Below are positions 25,945-33,310 of a DNA stretch of 44,453 nt, one piece after another. Source of the stretch: Flavobacteriaceae bacterium. Its GTDB lineage: Bacteria > Bacteroidota > Bacteroidia > Flavobacteriales > Flavobacteriaceae. Numbering within the stretch: the first letter of the stretch is position 1; each line of letters opens with the position of its first letter. The position numbers and the translations under genes were made by a program. The notes beneath the pieces are model-generated. The model was given only the letters and a program-made list of their open reading frames with translations. It made no database searches and was not told the origin of the DNA. The stretch spans positions 1 through 44,453 of the forward strand of contig JALRBW010000019.1 in assembly GCA_023257625.1 (NCBI GenBank), read 5' to 3'.

Positions 25945-26733
25945 TCACTTAAAATCTCTAGGAATTTTGCAAACAGGTATAGGAATCATTTTATGGAGAT
26001 TTTGGTGATGTAATTTTGAGTAAAGTTCAAAAACTTCTTTTTGTCTTGTAGTAAAATGATGTGAATCTTGATTATCAAAAACATTCATAGCCCATTCTAA
26101 TTCTGGATAGGTAGCCCCTAATTGTTCTTCATCCGTTCGATTATCTCCCCACAGGCCATCTGTAGGAGCGGCATTTTGAATCGCAGGAATGATATCTAAA
26201 TATTTTGCAAGGGTAAAAACCTCTGTCTTAAGTAAATCAGCAATAGGACTAATGTCTACACCTCCGTCACCATATTTTGTATAAAAACCAACACCAAAGT
26301 CTTCAACTTTATTTCCTGTCCCTGCAACTAAATAGCCATGTAGCGCAGCAAAATAGTATAGTGTAGACATTCTAAATCGAGCTCGAGTATTGGCTAAACT
26401 TAAAAATTGGTTTTTTTCGTTAGCTGCTTCTGGAATTACTTGGGTAAAAGCCTGAAAAACAGAATCTAATTGAACTTGAAGTGAATCAACATTTGGGTAT
26501 TGTAATTTAAGCCATTTTACATGTTCTTGTGCTCTACTTATTTGTCCTGCCTCTTGCAAAATGGGCATTTCTAAACACAGTACTGGATATCCAGTTTTAG
26601 CACACAAAGTTGAAGTAACGGCAGAATCTATACCACCTGAAATACCTACAACAAATCCCTTCATTTGAGAATCATTAAGGTATTGTTCCAACCAATTACA
26701 AATATAATCAGTTACTTTTTTTGGAAATTTCAT
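25945..26733 (-). CDS. nadE: NH3-dependent NAD+ synthetase
   Basis: NadE amidates deamido-NAD to NAD+ in the last step of NAD synthesis. The 262-residue protein is the short, ammonia-dependent form without a glutaminase domain. It has the PP-loop GISGGIDSAVT, the segment NTRARFRMSTLYYFA, GTGNKVEDFGVGFYTKYGDG and the conserved DISPIADLLKTEVF. It sits upstream of the response regulator with 49 bases between, and is divergent from gldB. A -7 box (TAATTTTG, minus strand 26772-26765) overlaps the gldB control region. Confidence 0.95.
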   Translation of the reverse strand: MKFPKKVTDYICNWLEQYLNDSQMKGFVVGISGGIDSAVTSTLCAKTGYPVLCLEMPILQEAGQISRAQEHVKWLKLQYPNVDSLQVQLDSVFQAFTQVIPEAANEKNQFLSLANTRARFRMSTLYYFAALHGYLVAGTGNKVEDFGVGFYTKYGDGGVDISPIADLLKTEVFTLAKYLDIIPAIQNAAPTDGLWGDNRTDEEQLGATYPELEWAMNVFDNQDSHHFTTRQKEVFELYSKLHHQNLHKMIPIPVCKIPRDFK

Positions 26734-26754
26734 CTATTAAATGACTTAGAGAAC

Positions 26755-26762
26755 TATTTTTG
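26755..26762 (+). promoter_or_regulatory. -7 box of gldB promoter
   Basis: TATTTTTG exactly matches TAnnTTTG and lies 30 bases before the ATG at 26793. The divergent nadE box begins 2 bases further on, so the two promoters overlap. Confidence 0.45.
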
Positions 26763-26764
26763 TT

Positions 26765-26772
26765 CAAAATTA
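26765..26772 (-). promoter_or_regulatory. -7 box of nadE promoter
   Basis: TAATTTTG on the minus strand exactly matches TAnnTTTG and lies 31 bases upstream of the nadE ATG. No clear -33 element was found. Confidence 0.4.
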
Positions 26773-26792
26773 CTGTATTTACTGCTATTTTC

Positions 26793-27794
26793 ATGTTCTG
26801 TTACGCAAGAGTTAGGTTGTTTTTTAACATTTTTCATCAAAAAATAATTTTTATTGGTGTATTGTTTTTTTTATGGGGGTGTCTTTCCGAAAATCAAAAT
26901 GAAATTGAAATTGAACAGATTCCTGTATCCTTATCTTTTGAACGTTTTGATCTCGAATTTTATGGTAACGGACCAGAAATTCTTCCCGTTTTAAAACTCA
27001 AATATCCTTTTTTATTTCCTTCACAATTTTCAGATAGCGTTTGGATAAATAGGCAAAAGGATAGCCTCCAGTTATTACTTCAACAGGCTGTTAAGAATCA
27101 ATTCAAAGATATAACGACCCTTGAAAAAGAAATATCACATCTTTTTAAACACATTAAATATTATTTTCCAGATACACCACTTCCTCGTATCATCACATTA
27201 ACAAATAATGTAGACTATCAATTGAAAACAGTTTATACAGATAGTTTACTCTTACTATCATTAGATACTTTTTTAGGAGCAAATCATCCTCTTTATGAGG
27301 GTATTCCAAATTATATCCAAAAGGAGTTAGATCCGATTTACCTTCCTACTCAGATTGTTGAAAAATTTACAACTTCAATTTTGCCCCCTGTTGAAGACCG
27401 AACCTTCATTGCCCAAATGATATATGAAGGAAAAAAACTTTACCTTTTTGATTTATTATTAACTCACACTCCAGAACATATTAAAATAGGCTATGCCGAA
27501 AAGGAATTGCAATGGGTTAATGATAACGAACAATACATTTGGCAATATTTTATTGAACGTCAAGCTTTGTACAAAACAGACCCAGATTGGGTCCAAAGGT
27601 TTATATATCCTGCCCCTTTTTCAAAATTTTATTTGGAGTTAGATACTGAATCCCCGGGGAAAGTGGGTCGGTGGATTGGATGGCAAATCGTAAAAAGTTA
27701 TGTAGCAACTCATCCAGAAGTTACTTGGGAATACGTTTTGCAACTTCCAGAACAAGAACTATTCACGGCTTCTAAATACAAACCAAAACGCTAA
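26793..27794 (+). CDS. gldB: Gliding motility lipoprotein GldB
   Basis: GldB is a lipoprotein needed for gliding motility in Flavobacterium and found in most Flavobacteriaceae, motile or not. From the ATG at 26793 the protein has 333 residues: an N-terminal basic/hydrophobic signal ending in the lipobox LWGC (Cys30), then a soluble domain with FERFDLEFYG, LKLKYPFLFPSQFSDSVW, YFPDTPLPRIITL and DTFLGANHPLYEGIPNYI, all typical of GldB. The frame is open back to a TTG at 26760, but that lies within the -7 box, so the ATG is preferred; a TTG at 26817 would give a shorter, more standard signal peptide. The stop overlaps the gldC ATG by 1 base. Confidence 0.92.
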   Translation: MFCYARVRLFFNIFHQKIIFIGVLFFLWGCLSENQNEIEIEQIPVSLSFERFDLEFYGNGPEILPVLKLKYPFLFPSQFSDSVWINRQKDSLQLLLQQAVKNQFKDITTLEKEISHLFKHIKYYFPDTPLPRIITLTNNVDYQLKTVYTDSLLLLSLDTFLGANHPLYEGIPNYIQKELDPIYLPTQIVEKFTTSILPPVEDRTFIAQMIYEGKKLYLFDLLLTHTPEHIKIGYAEKELQWVNDNEQYIWQYFIERQALYKTDPDWVQRFIYPAPFSKFYLELDTESPGKVGRWIGWQIVKSYVATHPEVTWEYVLQLPEQELFTASKYKPKR

Positions 27795-28129
27795 TGAAAA
27801 CAAAAAAAACAGAAATCAAAATTGCTGTAGATTTAGATGAAAATCATATCCCTGAAAAAATGAAATGGTCTGCCCCTGATGGTGGAGTACTGAATAAAGA
27901 AACGAAGGCTATGCTTTTGTCTTTTTGGGACGCTGAGACTCAAGAAACCTTAAAAATGGATTTATGGGTTAAAGATATGCCTATAGATCAAATGCAACTT
28001 TTTTTTCATCAAACCCTTGTTTCGTTAAGCGACACTTTTTACCAAGCTACACAAGATGAAAAAATGACCTCCACCATGCGCGATTTTTGTGATTATTTTG
28101 CAGAAAAACTCAACTTAAAAAAAGAATAG
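27794..28129 (+). CDS. gldC: Gliding motility protein GldC
   Basis: GldC is a small soluble protein whose loss weakens gliding in Flavobacterium; its biochemical role is unknown. The 111-residue protein has the family pattern: IAVDLDENHIPEKMKW, SAPDGGVLNKETKAMLLSFWD, LKMDLWVKDMPIDQM and a conserved C-terminus MRDFCDYFAEKLNL. The start overlaps the gldB stop (taATG), indicating translational coupling. The stop is 3 bases from the convergent engB stop. No signal peptide. Confidence 0.93.
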   Translation: MKTKKTEIKIAVDLDENHIPEKMKWSAPDGGVLNKETKAMLLSFWDAETQETLKMDLWVKDMPIDQMQLFFHQTLVSLSDTFYQATQDEKMTSTMRDFCDYFAEKLNLKKE

Positions 28130-28132
28130 TAT

Positions 28133-28744
28133 TTACCTCTTTTGATTCGCCTCTTGGTTAAGGGTGTGAATGTAGTTCAGCAATTCTTCTCCACCCATTT
28201 TTGAGGTAGAAGACGTGGCAAATACAGGGGGTAGAGCTTCCCAATCGGTTTCAAGCATTTGTGCAGTGTAGGCATCCACTTTTTTTTGAATCTGGCTCGG
28301 TTTCATTTTATCCGATTTGGTAAATACTAAGGCAAATGGAATATAATGTTCTCCTAGCCAACGCATAAAAGCGAGATCAATGGCTTGAGGTTCATGGCGA
28401 ATATCAATTAAAACAAAAGCTGTAATCAGTTGCTTTCGCTTTTCAAAATATTGGGTAATGAACTTTTGAAAAACCTTTTTTTTCGACTTTGAAACACGAG
28501 CATATCCGTATCCAGGCAAATCAACAAGGTGCCATTTGTCATCAATTAAAAAATGATTTATGAGTTGGGTTTTACCTGGTCGAGAAGAAGTTTTGGCTAG
28601 GTTTTTTTGATTACAGATATAGTTTATTAGTGAGGATTTTCCCACGTTAGAACGTCCAATAAATGCATATTCAGGTAGAGGGGTATTTGGACATTTTGAA
28701 ACATCAGTATTACTAATAACAAAATGCGCCTTACCAACTGTCAT
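28133..28744 (-). CDS. engB: Ribosome biogenesis GTP-binding protein YihA/YsxC/EngB
   Basis: EngB is a small GTPase needed for late assembly of the 50S subunit. The 203-residue protein has G1 GRSNVGKSS (30-38), the G2 Thr in RPGKTQ, G3 DLPGYGYARVSK and G4 TKSDKMK. The N-terminal CPNTPLPEYAFIGRSN segment is typical. It follows the alpha/beta hydrolase gene by 3 bases on the same strand, so the two are co-transcribed, an arrangement I recall in related genomes. Confidence 0.95.
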   Translation of the reverse strand: MTVGKAHFVISNTDVSKCPNTPLPEYAFIGRSNVGKSSLINYICNQKNLAKTSSRPGKTQLINHFLIDDKWHLVDLPGYGYARVSKSKKKVFQKFITQYFEKRKQLITAFVLIDIRHEPQAIDLAFMRWLGEHYIPFALVFTKSDKMKPSQIQKKVDAYTAQMLETDWEALPPVFATSSTSKMGGEELLNYIHTLNQEANQKR

Positions 28745-28747
28745 GGT

Positions 28748-29524
28748 TCAGAATTTTCTCAACTCTAACCAACTGTAGAAAATCGAATTAAAAGTATCGG
28801 GATGTTCCATCATTGGAGCGTGTCCACATTGGTCTATCCAGTACAAATTTGAATCAGGGAGTAACGTGTTAAATTCTTCAGCGACATTAGGTGGTGTAAC
28901 TGTATCTTGTGCACCCCAAATAATTGCTGTTGGCGTTTTCATTTTAGGCAATTCTTTTGCCATATTATGTCGAATAGCACTCTTTGCAAGGGCTAAGGTT
29001 CGAATCAATTTATTTCGATCATTAACTGATTCAAATACTTCATCAACAATTTCTTTGGTTGCAATATTTGGGTCGTAAAAAACAGCTTGACTTTTTTCTT
29101 TGATGTATTCATAATCCCCGCGCTTTGGATAGCCATCACCAAGGTTATTTTCATACAAACCAGAACTTCCGGTTATCACTAATCCGCGAACCAATTTGGG
29201 ATAATTTTTTGTAAATAATAAGCCCACATGCCCACCCAAAGAATTACCTAATAAAATAACATCTTTGAGGCCCTTGTGAAGAATAAATCGATGTAAAAAT
29301 TCAGTAAGTGATTTTACGGAGGTGTTTAAAATGGGCAGAGTATAAACAGGTAATTCAGGGATAATAACTCGGTATCCTTTTTCAGGAAAAAAACGCAGAA
29401 CTCCTTCAAAATTACTTAAACCTCCCATAAGACCATGGAGAATAATGATGGGTTGTCCTACGCCAGATTCTACGTAGCGAAACTCTTGCTCTTCGACAAT
29501 TTGATCCACCATTCGTGTAAACAA
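28748..29524 (-). CDS. Alpha/beta hydrolase
   Basis: This 258-residue serine hydrolase-fold protein has the oxyanion motif HGLMGG, the nucleophile elbow GNSLGGH, a likely catalytic Asp in WGAQDTVTPP and the His in CGHAPMMEHP, so the catalytic triad is complete. It lacks a signal peptide. The exact substrate is unknown; the motifs also occur in MhpC/BioH-like carbon-carbon bond hydrolases and esterases. It is the first gene of a two-gene unit with engB and is divergent from mraZ. A promoter with TTG and TATATTTG lies just upstream. Confidence 0.85.
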   Translation of the reverse strand: MFTRMVDQIVEEQEFRYVESGVGQPIIILHGLMGGLSNFEGVLRFFPEKGYRVIIPELPVYTLPILNTSVKSLTEFLHRFILHKGLKDVILLGNSLGGHVGLLFTKNYPKLVRGLVITGSSGLYENNLGDGYPKRGDYEYIKEKSQAVFYDPNIATKEIVDEVFESVNDRNKLIRTLALAKSAIRHNMAKELPKMKTPTAIIWGAQDTVTPPNVAEEFNTLLPDSNLYWIDQCGHAPMMEHPDTFNSIFYSWLELRKF

Positions 29525-29532
29525 TTATTGAC

Positions 29533-29566
29533 CAAATATAGACATTTCCAAATTAGTGAAAAACAA
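29533..29566 (-). promoter_or_regulatory. Probable promoter of hydrolase-engB
   Basis: On the minus strand TTG (29566-29564) is followed after 23 bases by TATATTTG (29540-29533), an exact TAnnTTTG match. The -7 box ends 8 bases before the ATG at 29524. Confidence 0.5.
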
Positions 29567-29603
29567 CCTATTTGTGAACTCTAAAGAGACAAATACTGAA
29601 CAG

Positions 29604-29659
29604 GTGGTAAAACTTATTAACAAAGTGGTAAAAAGTGGTAAAAAGTGGTAAATAAAGTG
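29604..29659 (+). promoter_or_regulatory. Putative MraZ operator: phased AAAGTGGTAA repeats
   Basis: GTGGTAA occurs at 29604, 29625, 29635 and 29645, and AAAGTG at 29622, 29632, 29642 and 29654. Three copies are exactly 10 bases apart, one is 21 bases upstream and one 12 bases downstream. MraZ binds short repeats at 10-base spacing upstream of its own gene: TGGGN in E. coli, AAAGTG in mollicutes. The array fills the -33 region of the mraZ promoter, so autorepression is a natural reading (inference). Confidence 0.7.
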
Positions 29660-29667
29660 TACATTTG
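29660..29667 (+). promoter_or_regulatory. -7 box of the dcw (mraZ) promoter
   Basis: TACATTTG exactly matches TAnnTTTG, directly after the last AAAGTG repeat, and lies 21 bases before the mraZ ATG. The -33 region is occupied by the repeat array and contains no TTTG. Confidence 0.55.
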
Positions 29668-29688
29668 AGTTCAAATCGTTTGGATTTA

Positions 29689-30156
29689 ATGTATCACTTT
29701 TTAGGAACATACGAGTGTAAAGCAGATACTAAGGGTAGGATTATGATGCCAATTGCAATCAAAAAGCAATTAGCTTCTCATGCTGACTCAGGATTTGTTT
29801 TAAAACGTGCAGTTTTCAATCCTTGCCTAGAGCTATACCCTATGCAAGAGTGGACAGTACTTATGGAAAAAATAAATGGTCTCAATCGATTCAATAAAAA
29901 AAACAACGATTTTATTCGTCGTTTTACCGCAGGAGTTAAGCAGGTAGAATTAGATGCCTCAGGACGTATATTAATTCCAAAAGATTTAATAAAACACGCT
30001 CAAATTTCAAAAGAGGTGGTAGTGTCATCAACCGTAAATATCCTAGAAATTTGGGATCAAGCATTGTATGAAAAAGCTATTGATGAAGCTACAATAGATT
30101 TTGGCGCTTTAGCAGAAGACGTTATGGGCGATAAATATGGAGATCAAATATCATAA
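29689..30156 (+). CDS. mraZ: Division/cell wall cluster transcriptional repressor MraZ
   Basis: MraZ is a ring-forming AbrB-like DNA-binding protein that controls the dcw cluster. The 155-residue protein has two swapped-hairpin repeats with DTKGRIMMP and DASGRILIP (DxxGRxxxP type). The frame is open back to a TTG at 29665, but that lies within the -7 box. The ATG at 29689 (MYHFLGTYECKADTKGR) fits the family start and leaves room for a leader. Repeats resembling MraZ sites lie directly upstream. The rsmH start codon lies 20 bases inside this gene. Confidence 0.95.
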   Translation: MYHFLGTYECKADTKGRIMMPIAIKKQLASHADSGFVLKRAVFNPCLELYPMQEWTVLMEKINGLNRFNKKNNDFIRRFTAGVKQVELDASGRILIPKDLIKHAQISKEVVVSSTVNILEIWDQALYEKAIDEATIDFGALAEDVMGDKYGDQIS

Positions 30157-31039
30157 ACCGGTTCTGCTTGAAGAGGCCATTCAAGGGTTGAAGGTTCGCC
30201 CGGATGGTATATATGTTGATGTAACTTTTGGAGGTGGCGGCCATTCAAGAGCTCTTTTGGAAAAACTTAATGAAAGTGGAAGGTTGTTCGGATTTGATCA
30301 AGATGCAGATGCACGAACAAACCAAATAGAGGATCATCGGTTTGAATTTGTTGCTGCTAATTTTCAACATCTCACACAATACCTTAAATACCATCGTATT
30401 AAAATGGTACATGGAATACTTGCTGATTTCGGGGTATCATCTCATCAATTTGATACTGCTCAAAGAGGATTTTCAACTCGTTGGGAGGGACGGTTAGATA
30501 TGCGAATGAATCAATCTCAGTCAAAAGATGCTCATGGGATAATTAATACTTATGATGAATCAGAATTGAGTCGGATTTTTTTTAACTACGGAGAATTAAA
30601 AAATGCTAGAAGTTTAGCCAAAACTATAGTGCTTGCACGAAGTGAAAAATCTATTGACACAACATCAGATTTGACAAAAGCTATTAAAGCCTTAATTCCT
30701 GAACGATGGGAAAACAAAGTACTTGCTCAACTTTTTCAAGCTGTAAGAATTGAAGTGAATGATGAAATCGAAGTTTTACAGTCTTTTTTAATGCAAGCAG
30801 CTTCAGTATTAGAGCCAGGTGGACGGTTAGTATGCATTTCATACCATTCATTAGAAGATCGTTGTGTAAAACGATTTATTAATAGCGGAAATTTTGACGG
30901 TGAAGCAGAAAAAGACTTTTATGGTAATACAGTAAAACCACTAAAAAGAGTGGGAAAATTAATTACGCCCTCAGCAATTGAAGTGAAGCATAATGTTAGG
31001 GCGCGTAGTGCTAAAATGAGAATAGCTGAAAAACAATGA
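30137..31039 (+). CDS. rsmH: 16S rRNA (cytosine-N4)-methyltransferase RsmH
   Basis: RsmH methylates C1402 of 16S rRNA. The 300-residue protein has the family opening YHKPVLLEEA, the SAM-binding DVTFGGGGHSRALL, DFGVSSHQFD, the RGFSTRWEGRLDMRMN segment and SYHSLEDRCVKRF. It starts within mraZ (20-base overlap) and its stop overlaps the start of the ftsL-like gene (ATGA), so it is translationally coupled on both sides. The old name is mraW. Confidence 0.96.
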   Translation: MEIKYHKPVLLEEAIQGLKVRPDGIYVDVTFGGGGHSRALLEKLNESGRLFGFDQDADARTNQIEDHRFEFVAANFQHLTQYLKYHRIKMVHGILADFGVSSHQFDTAQRGFSTRWEGRLDMRMNQSQSKDAHGIINTYDESELSRIFFNYGELKNARSLAKTIVLARSEKSIDTTSDLTKAIKALIPERWENKVLAQLFQAVRIEVNDEIEVLQSFLMQAASVLEPGGRLVCISYHSLEDRCVKRFINSGNFDGEAEKDFYGNTVKPLKRVGKLITPSAIEVKHNVRARSAKMRIAEKQ

Positions 31040-31350
31040 AACGATTTTTATCTATACTAAATATTGAATTTTTAATCAATGAAGATGCATTTAAAAATTG
31101 GCGTATGATTTTGTTTTTGTCACTTTTGGCCGTAATAATGATTGCCAGTGGTCATAGTGCTGATCGTAAGATTTTTAAAATTGCCCAATTGAATACTGAG
31201 TTACAAGCTTTGAAAAGTGAATTTGTTGATACTAAACGAGTGCTTTTAAATCTTAAAAAAGAGACTAGTATTATCAAAGTTTTAAATGAAAAAGGAGTTG
31301 GACCAGCAACAACCCCACCAATTAAAATCAAAATAACAAATGGAGAATAA
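31036..31350 (+). CDS. ftsL: FtsL-like cell division protein
   Basis: This 104-residue bitopic protein has a short cytoplasmic N-terminus (1-21), one membrane span (about 23-40, MILFLSLLAVIMIASG), and a periplasmic coiled coil (about 45-90, with heptad-like Leu/Ile spacing in LNTELQALKSEFVDTKRVLL). It sits between rsmH and ftsI, exactly where FtsL belongs, and is the size of FtsL, although sequence identity within the family is low. It would join FtsQ (and a FtsB partner not seen here) in regulating FtsWI. Its ends overlap rsmH (4 bases) and ftsI (11 bases). Confidence 0.85.
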   Translation: MKRFLSILNIEFLINEDAFKNWRMILFLSLLAVIMIASGHSADRKIFKIAQLNTELQALKSEFVDTKRVLLNLKKETSIIKVLNEKGVGPATTPPIKIKITNGE

Positions 31351-33310
31351 TATCAACACATCAAAAGTTATGTCTCGTTTTTATCTTGTAATAACTGGGC
31401 TTACTCTTTTTGGATTTCTTTTAATTGGAAAATTGTTACACATTCAATTTTATGACCAAGATCAAGGTTTAGGAATAGATCCTGAAAGTATTGTTAAAAA
31501 TGTCATTCTAGAACCAAGTAGAGGCAATATATATGCGGCTGATGGTAATATTTTAGCAACTTCTGTCCCTAGATATGATTTGCATTGGGATGCTATCACT
31601 CCTTCTCAGTTATTATTTGATACATATAAAAATGAATTGTCAGACTCAATAGCAGAAATAACAGGAAAATCAAAAGCAGCTATTTTAAAAAATTTAGAGA
31701 CTGCTCGTAAGCAAAAAAGTCGCTATTGGCCAATTGCAAGAAACGTAACCTACACTACCTATAAAAAGTACAAAGCATTTCCACTTTTTAATCTTGGCAC
31801 ATACCGAGGAGGACTTATTGTAGAACAAGAAATAAAGCGGGAGCATCCACTAGGTAAAATTGCAGAACGTACAATTGGCTATGAAATGCAAGATCCTGAT
31901 GGTACGTATTTCCAAGTTGGATTAGAGGGTGCTTTTTCTCAATATTTGCGAGGCGATGAAGGATTGAGGTTAAAACAAAAAATTGCAAATGGTCAGTGGA
32001 AGCCGATTAGTGATACCAATGAAAAGGAGCCAACAGAAGGCTATGATTTGTATACCACATTAGATGTCAACATACAAGACATTGCTCATAATGCCTTACT
32101 ATCACAACTTGATCAATTTGAAGCGGAGCACGGAACTGTTGTGGTAATGGAGGTAAAAACAGGTGCCATCAAAGCTATAGTTAATCTGGGAAGAACAGAG
32201 GAAGGTAAGTATTTTGAAAAATTAAACTACGCCGTAGGAGAGTCTCATGAGCCAGGATCTACTTTTAAACTCATGGGCATGATAGCTGCACTTGAAGACA
32301 AAGTTATTAACGAAAATACGTTAGTTGATACTGAAAACGGAGAACTTACTTTTTACGGAAAGTACAAAGTGAGAGATTCTAAACGCGGAGGCTACGGAAT
32401 AATTCCCGCATCAAAGGTTTTTGAAGTGTCCTCTAATGTAGGAATGGTTAAAATTATTAACGAAAATTATAATGAAAACCCCAAAAAATTCATTGATCGT
32501 TTGTACAATATGGGATTAGACAAACCCATTGGACTGCCAATAAAAGGAGAAGGTATTCCCAAAATTCCCTATCCAACTGATAAAGATTGGGACGGATTAG
32601 ACCTTCCCTGGTTAGCCTATGGTTATGGAATAAGTTTAACTCCTCTTCAAACCCTTACATTTTATAATGCTATTGCTAATGAGGGTGAAGTTGTTAAACC
32701 TCGATTTTTAGAAAAGATTAGCAATTTTGGTAATTCCCCTACTAAGATATTTTCTAAACAAGTCATCAATCCGTCTTTGTGTTCTAAAAGTACTTTAGAC
32801 AAGGTAAAAAGTATGATGTTCAATGTAGTTGATAAGCCTTGGGGTACTGCATACAATATAAAAGACCCTTTACTTTCAATGGCTGGAAAAACTGGTACGT
32901 GCCAGGTAGATTATAATACAGACACTGTACAATACATCTCAACTTTTGTTGGGTATTTTCCTGTGGATCAACCCAAATATTCATGTATTGTTGTTATCCA
33001 CAGGCCAAATAAATCAAAAGGATACTATGGCTCAACGGTTGCAGCTCCTGTATTTAAAACCATTGCTAAAAAAATATTTAATAATATTCCATATACCATA
33101 ACAATTAACTCAGATGCAATAGGTAATGCACTTGAATCGAGTTACACTATGCCAAATGTGGCAGGATTATCTGAAGAAGAAGCCTTATTAAAATTAAAAA
33201 TATTTGGAGCTCAAATTGTATTTGAAGGCAAGGGTAAGGTAAAATCTCAATGGCCAAAAGCAGGTTCAACAATCGATAAACATCAAAAAGTAATCCTAGA
33301 ACTCTTGTGA
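31340..33310 (+). CDS. ftsI: Peptidoglycan D,D-transpeptidase FtsI (PBP3) with C-terminal PASTA domain
   Basis: This septal class B penicillin-binding protein crosslinks new peptidoglycan with FtsW. The 656-residue protein has a membrane anchor near 14-34, a dimerisation/pedestal region (about 50-230) and the transpeptidase domain with SxxK at Ser307-Lys310 (PGSTFK), SSN in EVSSNVGM and KTG at 517-519 (GKTGTC). The last ~55 residues (MPNVAGLSEEEALLKL...) form a PASTA domain, seen in Bacteroidota and Gram-positive PBPs but not in E. coli. It overlaps ftsL by 11 bases and murE by 4. Confidence 0.94.
   Translation: MENNINTSKVMSRFYLVITGLTLFGFLLIGKLLHIQFYDQDQGLGIDPESIVKNVILEPSRGNIYAADGNILATSVPRYDLHWDAITPSQLLFDTYKNELSDSIAEITGKSKAAILKNLETARKQKSRYWPIARNVTYTTYKKYKAFPLFNLGTYRGGLIVEQEIKREHPLGKIAERTIGYEMQDPDGTYFQVGLEGAFSQYLRGDEGLRLKQKIANGQWKPISDTNEKEPTEGYDLYTTLDVNIQDIAHNALLSQLDQFEAEHGTVVVMEVKTGAIKAIVNLGRTEEGKYFEKLNYAVGESHEPGSTFKLMGMIAALEDKVINENTLVDTENGELTFYGKYKVRDSKRGGYGIIPASKVFEVSSNVGMVKIINENYNENPKKFIDRLYNMGLDKPIGLPIKGEGIPKIPYPTDKDWDGLDLPWLAYGYGISLTPLQTLTFYNAIANEGEVVKPRFLEKISNFGNSPTKIFSKQVINPSLCSKSTLDKVKSMMFNVVDKPWGTAYNIKDPLLSMAGKTGTCQVDYNTDTVQYISTFVGYFPVDQPKYSCIVVIHRPNKSKGYYGSTVAAPVFKTIAKKIFNNIPYTITINSDAIGNALESSYTMPNVAGLSEEEALLKLKIFGAQIVFEGKGKVKSQWPKAGSTIDKHQKVILELL

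Noticed and set aside
29622-29651. Short tandem repeats as a CRISPR or satellite array
   Set aside because: The unit is 10 bases without spacers and is better explained as an operator next to the mraZ promoter.
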